DNA of 64,000 bases from Triatoma infestans (GCA_011037195.1 JAAEAF010006514.1:1-64000), one strand, 5' to 3'; shown: positions 1 through 11,500, numbered from the stretch's first letter. Translations and numbers: made by a program. The notes: generated from the sequence alone by a model not told the origin.

Positions 1-437
1 ATACCCTAATGGAATATCAAGTTTGAACTTCCTGTAACTTTTCGTTTTTGAGATATTTTCTTCAATCAATTACGGCACAAACGCAGATTAGTAAAATTAA
101 ACAGTATTTTTTTTTTTTTTGGTTCAGAACTTTATGGGGGTCATGCAGGTAGGCATCCTTGGCTCAGGTAGTCACTTCATGGTAATTACATTGTAATTCA
201 GAAGAGAGAGTTAATAATATTGTAGAAATTCCAATTAAATTTGAAATTTAACGCCACTAATTCCGAAAAACGAAAAATCGCAGGGAGCTCAGACTTGGCA
301 AATCCGATTCGGTACTACCATTGTATCTGACATGAAAAAGGTTTCGGACAAAATCCATCAACAGAAAGTGCTACTTTACAGAATTTGTTTTTTCACTTTT
401 TCGCAAATTTCTCTAAAATGGCTTCAATGATTTCTTT
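1..437. repeat. Family R fragments, target of the nested copy that follows
   Basis: Positions 1-60 match the inverted family R segment reading GAATATCAAGTTTGAACTTC then TTTTCGTTTTTGAGATAT. Positions 250-437 match the + strand segment (AACGAAAAATCGCAGGGAG, then a degenerate CAACAGAAAGTGC) up to the T run at about 435. The sequence resumes after the nested copy with GTACTATCTGCGCACATA, as expected for one interrupted older copy. Confidence 0.6.
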
Positions 438-1407
438 ACTTTCTCTTACTTCTAATAAGAGGAAGTATTGTAATTGTGCCAAATTTTTGATATCGAGTTT
501 TCACCGGAAATAACCGTTTTGAGATCCTCTAAGCCCAAAAAAGGTGGTTTTTAGAAAATAGTCTGTATGTGTTGTGTGTATCTGAGCAGCATAGCTCAAA
601 AATGACATTTCAAACTAGAATTTCCGTTTAAGTATCCCCATGGGATCCGACAGTAGGTCATCTGTCAAAATTCCTCAACCGGAAGTACCACTTTACTAGT
701 TGGCTTTTTTTACTTCTCACGATTTTCTCAAAAACGATTTTCTTGGAACTTCGTATATCAAGTACACATACATACATTTACAACATTTATTTGCAAACAT
801 TTCTCTGGGAAAATTCATTTAAGGGCAGTTTTGGATGAGGGGTAGACGTTAGGATTTTACTCTAAAGTGCTATTTCAGTTTCCTATACAGTTCTGTATCT
901 AAATAATGTTAATTTTAATTGAATATGTTGTTGAAATTCTGGTGAAAAATATCGGATGACCGGGAAGTGCGTTTTCACTGAAATGTATTTTTCAGTTTTC
1001 TGTTATTTTCTCTAAAACGGCTCCAACGATTTTCTGTAAAGTAGCAATGTGTTCTATACATATAAAGAGCTACAGCTTTTATTTGAAACATTTTTGCTGA
1101 TAATATCATTTAACGTGGTTTTTGGGGTAGTGGTGGGGTTATGTTTTTTTCTAAAGTGCTATCATAATTGATTATACAATTCTACCATCCAAGCAAATTT
1201 CAATAGAAATAAATAGATAGCCAAAATTCTGAGTTTCAAGAAAATTAGCAAACCGGAAGTGCGGTTTTACTGAACAGTTTTCCAGTTTTCGACGAACTCC
1301 GACGAATTTTTATTAAATGTGGTGCACTAACTATAAAATTTGTCAATTTCAATTTTGAAAACTGGAGTAAGAGAAAGCTGTGTGAGTATTTCACACCAGA
1401 TTTTTTT
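438..1407 (+). mobile_element. Complete family R element (Helentron-like, non-autonomous)
   Basis: The copy starts with ACTTTCTCTTACTTC at 438, which forms a palindrome with AATAAGAG. The conserved 5' block TTTTCACCGGAAATAAC follows, with a short GT-rich tract near 563. Family monomers start at CCGGAAGT (679), CCGGGAAGT (960) and CCGGAAGT (1253), spaced about 280-290 bp. The inverted end GGAGTAAGAGAAAG lies at 1364-1377, the hairpin GTGTGA/TCACAC at 1380-1396, and the T run at 1401-1407. No ORF of meaning is present. The copy splits an older family R copy at a T run, which fixes both boundaries. Confidence 0.75.
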
Positions 1408-2520
1408 GTAACTTCGTGTACTATCTGCGCACATAGATATCTGTAACTTTTATTAGGGCATTTATGAGCATTTTCTAAGGAATTGATTTCTGAGGAATTC
1501 TGTGGGAAAAGTAAGATTATGCTTTCTTCTAAAAAGTCAATATAATGAAATACCAATATTAGGTACTGGGGCAAAACACGGCATAGTAGTTGTGCCAGCG
1601 GTGTGTAAAAGAAGAACCAGAGAAACTCTGGCTTTAAACATGTATCAGATTTGTCTGACAGCGGGCCTGTTTACAGGGCATGATAGGTTCCAAGGTGGGA
1701 TTAATTGATTCGGAGCCCTTGTACAGACTATGTCAGGAAGAGGAGGAATCGGCCTCTCACCTGTTGTGTGACTGTGTCGCAATCGGCAGATCAAGGTACG
1801 AAATCTTCGGCACGGTGAGACCGGAGGAGATCGTACTTTAAGAAGGACTGGTGGGCAAGATCCTTGACGTCATGAAGAGGGGAGGATTCCTGTACTAGAC
1901 ATTTGGGGGTGGGCACAATAAGCCTCAACGAGCAGGCTGCACTGCCTGGGCTGGAGTCTCCTCCCCCCCTTGCGTCATTCTAATTCTAATTCTAATACTA
2001 CCACCTATATAATAATTATAGAGATAAAATTAGAAACGTGGGTAGACTTCCAAATTTGATGAAAATCAGATACAGAATAAATTGTTACAGAATTAATTTT
2101 CTGAGTTTTCTCGAATGAATGTCTTCAACGATTTTCTCTAAATTTAAAATACCAATTGAATATATAAAAACTTATCACTTTTATTTGTAACATTCTCCCC
2201 CAAAACTGATTTTAGAGAGGTTTTGGGGGCCTCCCTCTCAGTTATGTTTAAATTTAAACTGAAGGTACTTGGTCTTGAGGAGACAGTGGGCGCCCACACT
2301 GTCCACTCTCTCTCTCTCTCTATCTGTGGGTCTACATACATACATACATTCATATATACGTATATATATATATATATAAAATCCCTACTACCTTTTTTTT
2401 TTAAAAAAGCCTACCTTTCTAGACACTGCAATTTTAAAGAAATTTTGTTAAATAATATTGCATTAATTGGAGTAAATGAAAGCCGTATAATTATTTCACA
2501 CCATGATTTTTTTAATGATT
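1408..2520 (+). repeat. Older family R copy, interrupted by a LINE tail
   Basis: After the nested copy the outer element resumes and is broken again by a LINE 3' end at about 1556-1990. It continues from about 2030 with CAACGATTTTCTCTAAAT and TATCACTTTTATTTGTAAC. The divergent 3' end at 2455-2515 has ATTAATTGGAGTAAATGAA and a degenerate hairpin with TTTCACACCATGATTTTTTT. A (TA)n tract lies at 2360-2378 and (TC)n near 2310. Confidence 0.55.
1556..1990 (+). pseudogene. C-terminal tail of an RNase H-type LINE (pseudogene)
   Basis: From 1692 the frame reads KVGLIDSEPLYRLCQEEEES, then ASHLLCDCVAIGRSRYEIFG and a stop near 1841. This is the CxxC...H...C zinc-binding tail found after RNase H in LINEs, where it ends the polyprotein. 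Upstream, LTAGLFTGHDRF matches the usual (L)TGH motif of the same tail but in another frame, so the copy is frameshifted. The 3' end is GC-rich (CCTGGGCTGGAGTCTCC) and finishes in a short ATTCTA repeat at 1977-1996, as expected for a LINE 3' end. It sits inside a family R copy. No reverse transcriptase is left, so it is 5'-truncated. I could not define its target duplication. Confidence 0.7.
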
Positions 2521-4550
2521 AATTATGGCTGAATATAAAAGAAATGTTATGTTTTGCGGATTGAAATAATAAATTAAATCTAGACTTAAACGATATAATC
2601 ATTTTTTTTTTTTTTTATGTTATTATCTATTGGTTCAAAAATAAAAGTAAACCAATGAAAGAGTTGATGATAAAAAAAAAAAAAAATTGTAATGCCCGAC
2701 CGCTTCAGTTATCTCTTATTACATTCAGCTTGAAACAAAACTTTGTTTATGTAGTGAAATATGTATAAAAAGTTTACTCCCCCTGCTAACTTTTTTTAAA
2801 AAAAAGCAGAGTATTATAAATTGAGATGAATTTATCCGCTTTATAAAAAAAAAAACCTTTTTTGTGGCCTACATAGATGTTATGCTACAATGAAAAAGTT
2901 TTTATTTTTTGATCTCTATCCAGAGGCTGCTTTGGAAATAATAAAAATAAAAAAAAATAAAGAAAAGAACGCCTAGCAAATGTTACTCTTGTGTTTTATA
3001 AATATGTAAGTTTATATTTAGAAACGAAGTAATAAAAATAGAAATTACTATAAAGTGTAAGAGAGGCATTTTATTTGACTACCAGTGCGTGCGTAATCAT
3101 TTGTCTGTGTTTGTGTGTGTGTGTATGTGTATGTATTTTGATGTGAGACAACTTCTGTTACCAGTATATAGAGTTAAAATTTGAAACACCTTCCTCCACC
3201 TTCCTCCCTCACCATTCCATGCGTTCAGCTATATATACAAAAGCATTTGGTCGAACTTCCCTCGTTGCGGTCTAACCACAGATTGGGCGGTTTTACATTT
3301 GTCCACACTTCTTCGAACTCTATACAGGTCCCCATGGGAAACAAATTTTCATTTTCACGCTTGGATTTTATGATTCTGTTTATTGTTATATAGTTTATTT
3401 ATTTATTTTTTTTGTTTACTTTATCTTAATCACTTTGTAGCAATTTTATTGCGAATTAATTGTTTATTTTCCTAAAAACGAATAAATGATGATTACGAAG
3501 TTCAATTGAAAAAAAAAAATAATCTGATGTGGAACACCCATATGGCTTTTACTTCCTGCAGTTACTTAGTTATAACTGACAAGTTTCTTTCAAACTTGGA
3601 ATTTTCACTCAATTTTACTGACTTTATATTATATTATTGCGGAGATCCTAATATCTTAAAACTAATGCTGGTCACCAGTGAATCCAGGCTAGGCCTAGCA
3701 GCAGGGGGTGTGTTTTAGCCGGTAGTCTTATTTAGGAGTCCGGTACAACAGGGTCTCTGCGTGCGTAAACGCATTTCACCCCTCGAAAAAAGAAGAGAAT
3801 CTCTTAAAACAATTGGAAGAAGCATTAACTTCCAGCTTCTCCAGAACTACTTACTGGAAAAAAACCTTTCAAACAAAAATGATAGATCTAGTTATCTATA
3901 TAGGTATACTTAGTATGTCAAGTTCCAAGTTAGTCGTTTGTGTTTTTTATCGAGAAAATCATATCATCAGTCATAAGCGATTTTCTTCAAACTCGGAATT
4001 TTGGCAATACTAATTATTTGTTTTTAATATTATTTATTAAAAAAAGGAAAAAGCAATAATCATGTTTATTAAACAACAACAAAAATTTTTTTTTTGCAAG
4101 GATATTATTTTTTTTCTCCCTACGGCTATTCCCTACGACTTCAGCCATTCAGCTATTCTGCGTCGCGCGACCCAGTATAAAAGAACTTAGCTTGCTCGGG
4201 CGAATAATGTTGTTCGTTTAGTTGCATATTCAGGGGGTACGTGAGAACAATCTCGGACGCGAACCACTTCACCCTACAGGAAAATATGAACATAAAATTA
4301 TTACAATGGCAATGGTAAATATCGTCTGTCAGTAAGGTTCTCCAAAATAGACTACTACCTAGATAATTTTTTTGTTTTTCCCCATTTATTTGTAATTTAC
4401 ATCTGTATATAAATATAATAGTAAATGTGTGGCAAGATGCAAATCATCTGAGTCACTTGTGTGGAGAACTCACCCAGCGATGAGACTCCATAAGAAAAAA
4501 AAAACATATGGCTTTACTTAGTTAATAACTTAGATATTCATTAGATAGTC
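2521..4550. other. No recognisable gene; simple-sequence-rich DNA
   Basis: Homopolymer A and T runs dominate, with a GT-rich tract at 3108-3135. The ORFs at 3181-3393, 3506-3718 and 3813-4013 have no recognisable motif. The stretch 4110-4280 is less AT-rich and contains the TATA-like site listed separately. Confidence 0.5.
4176..4183 (+). promoter_or_regulatory. Possible TATA box (TATAAAAG)
   Basis: TATAAAAG stands in a locally GC-richer block (GCGTCGCGCGACCCAG just upstream). A TTCGTTTAGTTGC stretch follows about 30 bp downstream, where an initiator would be expected. No coding region follows. It could be an old LTR promoter or chance. Confidence 0.2.
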
Positions 4551-4554
4551 TCGA

Positions 4555-4800
4555 GGCCAGCGGCGTTTCAATCGCCTGGGAGGTTTATCTGGAAGGGTAG
4601 AGGAACTTAGTTTTGGCGTACTAGAGGATTAGGGTGAGCAGAGAGGGACACATGGAACTTTTCGTACTTTTAGCAACTTCGGTTATGAAAGGAATATTGA
4701 GGTCTTGATGAAGGGTGAGATTTGATACATAGAAGGGGGCAGTGACAATTTTTCTGAGGATTTTGGATTGGAATGACTGAGTTCGGCGGGAACCTAGATA
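4555..4800 (-). pseudogene. C-terminal end of a Jockey-like reverse transcriptase
   Basis: On the minus strand, 4790 down to 4670 reads QSFQSKILRKIVTAPFYVSN, then LTLHQDLNIPFITEVAKS. This is the thumb/C-terminal signature of Jockey-clade LINEs (Q...N+ILR.I..APWYV.N..+H.DL.IP). It ends with AIETPLASR, close to the family's final RRLKRR-type tail, after in-frame stops at about 4630 and 4605. Only about 80 codons remain, so it is a 5'-truncated dead copy. It is related to the fragment at 56.6-56.9 kb. Confidence 0.75.
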
Positions 4801-5550
4801 AATAAAGTAGAAATAATATTAGTAAAATTATTTCAAATTAAAAATCACATTCACTAATTAACATGAATCATAGGATTCACTGGTATAGACCAATAGGAAC
4901 TTTTTACTAGTGACATGATGTTTAGTCCATTAAGGTTAATATAGACTATCCATAGCACATAACTCTGAATTCATTTAAAACTGGACATATTAGTAGAAAG
5001 TGACATATGTCTCTTTAAAAGCATTTAAATTGCATAAGCGGCTAATATTCAGGTTCAACAATTCTCCGCGATTGTTATAAACATATATATTATATTGTCT
5101 CCATACTATATTTATTATAAACATAATCCATAAAATTTAATGTTTTATACTAACAAATCTAAGGAGGATTGATTAACCCACATGTTGAATTCGTTTCGAT
5201 GAGTTTGCTCAACAAAGGCACATCAGAGGAATGTCTAACGTTATCCCTACTCTAATCCACCAACCCCCAAAGAATGAATGGAAAAAATTATTCAAATAAA
5301 ACTTACACCGCTTTGGTAGTATACCTTGTTTAAAGGAAATCATTGAGAAAATCGATGTAAACTACTAAAAGATCCATTGAGTAAAGTGGTAACTTCTGGT
5401 TGATGATAATCTTATTGCCCAGGCCTTCTAGTAGAATTTAAACGAAATAACATGTTTAAACTTTCTGTGAGGTTCGGTTTTTATATTATGCTGACAATCA
5501 CACACACACAGATTGTGATCGATTGATGATAATGGCTTTTCTTACTGCTT
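4801..5550. other. No recognisable feature
   Basis: AT-rich sequence without a convincing ORF or a repeat matching the rest of the window. A short (CA)n tract lies near 5500. Confidence 0.5.
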
Positions 5551-5554
5551 TTTT

Positions 5555-5775
5555 TTTTTTAAGGCACGTCAATATTTGTAATCATTGGCGTTCACAGCAT
5601 TTTCAGTGCACTGCCGGCCTAAAAGCAGTGTTATCTTGTTAGAGACAACACTGCTCAGTGAACTGTAGAGAGTTTGAGAAAGTGAAAATCTATAGACAGC
5701 ATGTAGCATGTTCTCGAACCCAGGTCTCCTTTGTATACCAATTTTATTAGCTGAACTAAGAATGAGTGATGGTTT
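5555..5775 (-). repeat. tRNA-derived SINE, copy 1
   Basis: On the minus strand a tRNA-like head reads TTAGTTCAGCTAATAA (A box), then GGAGACCTGGGTTCGAGAAC (B box). A body follows with CTCTACAGTTCACTG and GGCCGGCAGTGCACTGAA, ending in an A run at 5550-5560. The body and A tail recur at 61.13-61.33 kb on the same strand. The ORF at 5569-5796 is a by-product of this SINE. Confidence 0.7.
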
Positions 5776-6430
5776 AATGTTGTTGAAAATGAACACACAC
5801 TAATGACACATAATGTTATATTTTACGTACAGGGTGTTCAGAGAGAACAGAAAATGGAATAGACTAGCTGCGCGAAAAACCGACGCTTTTTGGTAGCGTT
5901 GATAGATGTATATTGCCTTGTTAAATAGCGGTGCCCCCTAGTTAGAGCTCTTGGCTGTTCTAACTGGCAAAAAGCTAGAATGGCTAGTTTGATAAAAACT
6001 CTCTGCCTTATAAAAGGGCTTTTGACAGAGAGCTATGCGAAGAAGTTATAATCTCTTGCTCGAAGTAACTTTTGAGTTTTATTATTAACAGCAGGATTCC
6101 TCGCCTATTAATTATAAGCTCTTGAATGCCTCTTGCAGACTGTTTACTGACTTCTATTCCTTAAAAGGTTGATTGTGAACGAATTTAAGCCCAAAATTTA
6201 CCTTGTTTAAATATGATTTTTGGTAACTCTGGGGGGGGGGGGGAAGCCGTAGCTTTTGACTTGTCGGCACGAATGGACCTGACTAGAGGGGAGTAAACCT
6301 CGTTACAGTGCCGATGCAACTGGTAACAGCAAAAAATAGAGTCTCCAATGTTTGTTGTGGCGAATTTCCTTAACAAAGGGCTGTTTATTTCATTACCTAA
6401 TATAGTATGTGAATTTTTGTTTTATTGTGT
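5776..6430. other. No recognisable gene; G12-13 tract
   Basis: Non-coding by inspection. A pure G run lies at 6231-6243. The segment 5830-6020 has short internal inverted repeats (AGAGCTCTTGGCTGTTCT; AAAAGCTAGAATGGCTAG) but no identifiable family. Confidence 0.45.
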
Positions 6431-6950
6431 GTGTAGTGGAAGAAAGAAATAAAAGAAAATAATAGTTTTGAAAAAAAGTTTAGAATATTTTATAGTTTGA
6501 AAAATCTAATTTTGTTAATATTTTAAATGTATCTTAGTGCAGTGAAAAGAGTCAGGTACTGTAATTTGGGATCATTGCTATTAGGGAAACAAAGGCACAA
6601 AAATCCGTTAAATTAATACAATACCACTTGGCCAACTGTTTTGTTAGAGAGGGCTTTCCTTCAAAACAGTCTGCATTCTGCTTTCAATGCCAGAACACTT
6701 GCTTCAGAAATCCTTCTCTAAATATCAGTGGCAGTTTCACAATACATTAATAAGTTATATATATATTGCAATTAACTTGTAGTTATTATTTTAATAGAAT
6801 ATATTTATTGTTAGCAGAGGTGACTACTTTCTTATTCTGATACTTCACTCTCTTAAACATATATACTTACAAGCCCTTTTACAAAACCGCTCGTGCTACT
6901 ACAAACATACAACACAACATCACAATAACATTTCATGTGTATCTTTTATA
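6430..6950. repeat. Unclassified 520-bp dispersed repeat, copy A
   Basis: From GTGGAAGAAAGAAATAAAAG to about ATTTCATGTGTATC the sequence is nearly collinear with 36066-36625. Shared blocks include GTGAAAAGAGTCAGG, TACCACTTGGCCAAC and ACAAGCCCTTTTAC. No ORF or terminal motif allows classification; an LTR or the 3' part of a larger element is possible. Confidence 0.7.
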
Positions 6951-7862
6951 GCATATGGCTTGGATCCTCCTCCCCTACAAGCAATAGTTGTAATAAGTAT
7001 CACTTGAATATGTTGCACCATCCGCGACATATGTAATTTGAAGGACAATCAAATGTTTTTGTAATAGTTAATAATTTTTTTTATGAAGAAAATTTATTAA
7101 TTGGAAGTTGAGAAATGGAAAGAGAGAAAATTGTTACGAGTGTTTCTCCCCAGATTTTCGTATTAATTCTTTAAGCCTTATTACAATAATATATTATCAA
7201 GTCGAATAGAATGTTTTAAATAATTACTAAAGATATAAATATTAGCTGAAAGATATAAATTCGACCCATTTGACATGGTGTATGCTATTGGAGGAGGAGA
7301 GGGGGCAAGTTGGTGGACATCTATCACTAAACAGTTATAACGGATATACTATATAACGAATCGAGAACCGATGATAGGCCAAGCCGATATCTGTCTCCTA
7401 ACTACAGTGCACCATGGTTGCGCGGGGATGGCAGAGTTTTTTTTTTTTTTGAGGGTAGATGGTGGTATGCGGGTGACGTTGGTGACAAAAAGGCTGGGCC
7501 AACGTTCTGGACTGTCATTTTGGACTAAATAGATGTATGTAGATCCCTCTAGTATACCTCAGTATCCATGTGATCTCTTCCATTCTGTTACTGCCAGGGG
7601 AATGGGATATTAGTCTCATACGCTTTGCTGCGGAGTAACATGTCATTTGCAGCTGTTCCATGCTTTGTTAACATTTTTTTTTTTAACTTTGTTTTTTTGT
7701 CAGTTGTTATTTAATAGCTCGATTGTTTTTCTTAAAAAAAAAAATAATAATAATACAAAAATAATCTTTAGTCCTATTTAACAAAATTTTCAAGTTAATG
7801 ATATAATATACCAGTGATTTTTCCCGAAAAACTTAATTAACGCATTTATTATGGTAATACCT
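6951..7862. other. No recognisable feature
   Basis: AT-rich, with a locally richer block at 7280-7520 (GGAGGAGGAGAGGGGGCAAG). No coding signal or repeat match was seen. Confidence 0.45.
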
Positions 7863-7980
7863 GAATATGATTTCTGTGGCAGCGCCCTCTGTCTTAATCA
7901 GCAAAACTTATAACGGAAGTTTAAATTGAAAACCTAACTGACAAATACCCCAGAATTTCTGAAATTTCAATATTTCCAGA
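7863..7980. repeat. Dispersed repeat Q, intact copy
   Basis: GAATATGATTTCTGTGGCAG followed by CGCCCTCTGTCTTAATCAGC matches 9698-9777. Its right half (AACCTAACTGACAAATACC) matches 10735 onward. The second copy is thus split by the RTE element at 9786-10716, and this copy shows the uninterrupted order. Confidence 0.7.
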
Positions 7981-8094
7981 AATATGATGCATGTTTATTT
8001 TTGCAGTTAAACATTCTAAGTTTAATGAATATCGTGAAGAAAAATCCCCCCCCCCCCCCAATCCTCAAAAATCAATTCAATAAAATCCCAATTT

Positions 8095-8215
8095 TTACGG
8101 TTGAAGGATATTGTCCAAAATCTTTGTTTTAGTTGCGATGTTGGTACTACAACGGAATATCAAGTTCGACTTCCTGTGTTTTTTTTTGTTTTTGAAGTAT
8201 ATTGTACGCCTAAAA
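8095..8215 (-). repeat. Family R internal fragment
   Basis: TTGCGATGTTGGTACTACAA then CGGAATATCAAGTTCGACTT matches the block just 3' of the (GT)n tract in family R, in inverse orientation. Both ends of the element are missing. Confidence 0.5.
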
Positions 8216-8321
8216 AATTGTTATTTTTTCAGGTGGCCTAAAAACCTGTATTTTCGGAGAAAGGCCGAGTGGCAACGCTGCCACTAGAGGGTAATATTTC
8301 TCTCTAAAGTAAATATCAAAT

Positions 8322-8757
8322 CAGCGCCCGCTCTAACGGTTACGTCGCCCCGGACAAAAAAAAAAATTGCCTCCCCTTAAGAATATATAAATACATTTTT
8401 TTAAGGAAGTTTACGCATGTTCAAACACAAACTGAAGCAGCGCTCTGCTCGCGTGCTAATGCTATTCTGATCAGAGCATTATATGCATGTTAAAACAAGT
8501 TCAAGCATCGTCCTCTACAAATTCTGCCTTAATTTTTCAATAATAGTGCGAATATTTTTAGTTTTTAGACATAAACAGTATAAATACGCTACGCACGCTA
8601 AATTTTTATCGAACGAAAAAATCGATATGTGAAATTTTCTATTAATTAAGTATTTAACACATCAATATTTTTCTCACACACATACAGCCAAAATGGTGCC
8701 CCTAAATTTTGACGCCCCGGACAAATGTCCGGATTGTCCGCGCCTAGAGCGGAGCTG
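8322..8757. mobile_element. hAT-like MITE with target duplication
   Basis: The ends are CAGCGCCCGCTCTA and, inverted, CAGCTCCGCTCTAGGCG. Direct repeats ATCAAAT flank them (8315-8321 and 8758-8764), one base short of the 8-bp duplication usual for hAT. The inner arms also pair loosely around GCCCCGGACA, and a perfect palindrome CCGGACAAATGTCCGG lies at 8717-8732. CAG..GGCGG-type ends are common in hAT elements. No transposase is present. The ORF at 8646-8840 crosses the right end and is not a gene. Confidence 0.65.
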
Positions 8758-8764
8758 ATCAAAT

Positions 8765-9690
8765 TTTCCAAGTTAGATTTCACGTGAAATAAGTAGAAAA
8801 AGAAAAAAAAAATCATTACAAATAAATATTTTAAACTCATGTAATTAACATAAACGTACTCATTAAATTTTAATCACATTAAGTTACAAGTAAAATCAGT
8901 TAAATTTAATTAAAATAATTAATTTGATAAACAAGTGGAACAGAAATATAAACAAGAAATAATACAGTCAATTTAATAAATTTATATTTCGTTTTCAATT
9001 GAAAATGTCGACCAAATAATCAGGGCTGGAACTTAACTTCTATTTTAATATTCAAATCAATAATAAAATAATATAATGACTTGTTATATATAAAGTGATG
9101 AAAATCAACAGGCCAGAATGGCATGTAGCATTAAGTATTACAATGGATGAATCTTTTTATTATTTCTAAGAATTTATTATTTATTTATAATGTTTATTTT
9201 CTATTTAACACGAAAATCTTCAGCGAAGGTGAGCGGAATTTATGTAAATAAAGTAAAATTTTGTTTTTGTTTCCTTTTTTTATTCTTGGATTTGTTGACG
9301 GATTATATTTATTTGCTGAGAGCAAAAAATATTGATTATATATGTTTGCTGAGAGCAAAAACATTCGGGTGCGCTTTTTACTTTAAAATCCTAGACTTTA
9401 TCATCGTTCAGTTGGATTTTTGACTTGGAGATAATTATGTCTATTTCACTGAAAACTCAAATGTGTCTCTGCACACTTGATCCGAGCCATCTGTAGTGAG
9501 GACTATCTCGCTTAAAACAAACTATTTAACTTCGTAGGTCAGTAGGACAAAATGATATGCTGTGAATCACACGACTCTCTGTTCTGTATTTAATACAATT
9601 TTATTGAGAAATTCTCCTTAAATTGCAAAGCTAACAAACGTTTAGTTAGGATTGTCTTAATCAAAACAAGACAGGGGTAAACCCAGGGGA
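8765..9690. other. No recognisable gene
   Basis: Very AT-rich. A direct duplication lies at about 9313-9365 (TTTGCTGAGAGCAAAAA twice) inside a short ORF that looks like chance. Confidence 0.45.
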
Positions 9691-9694
9691 ATAA

Positions 9695-10800
9695 CTGAGT
9701 ATGATTTCTGTGGCAGCGATCTCTGTTTCAACCAACATAACTTGTGGCGGCAGTTTAAATTTAAATTTAACCACTCAACTTCCTATTCCTTGGTGCAACA
9801 GTCCTACAAGGATCCGGGCCTTCTCCTCTATTTGCTATATTCGGTTCTGTACCGGGCATATTTCCATCATCTTCTGACACCCATTTTTCTTAACACCTTC
9901 CAACCATCTCATACGAGGTCTTTATCTATATCGGCTCCCTTCTGATTTATCTTCCAAAAGTTTTTTTTTCGGGAACGTAATTTAGGCATTCTTTCGAAGT
10001 GTCCGGGCCACACAAATGACACCAAATCTGGTTCACCGAATAATTGCCGAAGCTATCCGTTTCTTCTTATTCTCCATCTCCTACTTTCTGCAGACAATTT
10101 CAAATATTCTCCGTAGTTTTTTACCAATATGTAAAAACTTTTTCGCAAGCTTTCCAACTTTCACAGCAACTACAGGGTGTAGCACTATTTTGTATATAAG
10201 GAACTTAACTTTGCTTCTCAAATCTATAAACTTTAGAGGTTTCTGGAGAGCGAAGTAACAGCTATTGTTTGCCACCACTCCTGCTTTCACTTCTTCTGGA
10301 ATTTCACATTTTTCAATGATGAGCGCGCCCACATATTTTAACTGGTTTGCGATTTTAAAATTACGATTCCCAAAGCTAACACTAGATTCCATTCTAGAAG
10401 CTTACCTAGAGGTTTTCAAGTAGAAAGTCGTTATTCTTTACTTGCAGTCCCATCTTGCTTGCTACAGCTTTCAATTCCTCGAAGACCCCAGCTTACGCTA
10501 AAAAACGATCGAGCGGTTAGTACAACATCATCTGCATAAGCTAAATGTTGACTTATTCTATTATAGATAGTGCCATTCGGATTAGTTCGAGTAGCAAGTA
10601 TTGCCACATCTAGGGCCTATATTGAACAGGATGGGGAAAGTGGATTGCTTTTTTCAGGCCGTCCTTAATTGAAAATGTATCCGGCAGAATATATCTTGTA
10701 CTTTTACTTTGCAGTTACTTCCTAACTTTAAAACTTAACTGATAAATTCAGAACTCCTAAAAAATATCAATTTTTTTCAGAAAAGCTTTTACTTTTCTAT
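9695..10800. repeat. Dispersed repeat Q, copy split by RTE insertion
   Basis: The left half ends at 9785 and the right half resumes at 10717. Direct repeats ACTTCCTA (9778-9785 and 10717-10724) bound the inserted RTE remnant. Removing the insert restores collinearity with 7863-7980. Confidence 0.7.
9786..10716 (-). pseudogene. RTE-like LINE: reverse transcriptase remnant
   Basis: On the minus strand, 10541-10522 encodes AYADDVV, the catalytic YADD of a reverse transcriptase. It is preceded by LPDTFSIKDGLKKAIHF (a decayed G.+QGDP block) and followed by LKYVGALIIEKCEIPEE, VVANNSCYFAL, LRSKVKFLIYKIVLHPVV and GHFERMPK. This order (YADD, YLG, RI.AANR.Y..L, K..+YK....P, WxGH..RM) is that of RTE-clade LINEs. 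An 8-bp target duplication flanks it. The copy is 5'-truncated, keeping only the palm, thumb and C-terminus, and has several frameshifts. The ORFs at 10081-10392 (-) and 10016-10258 (+) are part of it and its antisense shadow. Confidence 0.8.
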
Positions 10801-11500
10801 ACTTATACATTTTTTGATGCGATTTTCCTTGCATCTTAATTAGCCTAGAACTAATCTAATCTAGTGGTCGGGCCCTCATTATTAAGTTATATATGGAACT
10901 AAGGCCAGCATTTACTCCTACGTAGTCCCGGCCTCGTTAATGAGGTTTGATGTCACAGGGATTTCACAAATAAAAGATATTTATTTCAATCATTAAAGCC
11001 AGCAGGTCGTACAGATTAGACGTATTTTAAGTGGAACTTTAACTACATATTAGCAGCGTAGTTATCAGTCTCTACGGGTATATTATTCACATCATTTTCT
11101 CCTATTGTTGTTAACATAATTATATAAAAAAGTGATTAAATTTTACCGATTTGACTTTTTTTTTTTTTTTATTCATTTGTCTAAACATAAATTTCCTTAG
11201 AATTTGAGCTTCCCAAGTTTTTCATTATTCTATTTTTCAAAACGACTGTAACTTTGGTAACTTATTTTTAACTTTGGTTTGCTAACTGCACAGATGTATA
11301 ACTTTATTTATTTGGAACAGTTTTCCGAAAAAATCGATTTCAATTAGTTCTGTGGTATTTGTGCCGGTAAATTTCTCTCTTCTGATCTACAATATAATCA
11401 CTCCTACTTTTATCTTCTCACCGTCTCTATCTATTAGTACCGTAGTGCAATCTAAAATAACTTTGAAAAAATTTATAATAAAAATATTCAGCTTCCAACT
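10801..11500. other. Non-coding sequence upstream of the signal-peptide exon
   Basis: AT-rich. The block 10860-10990 is slightly richer (GGTCGGGCCCTCATT) but matches nothing else here. Presumably an intron of the gene whose exon begins at 11528. Confidence 0.4.

Noticed and set aside
3709..4276. Possible LTR (TGTGTTTTAGCC ... CCCTACA)
   Set aside because: No matching direct repeats at the ends and no second copy in the window.
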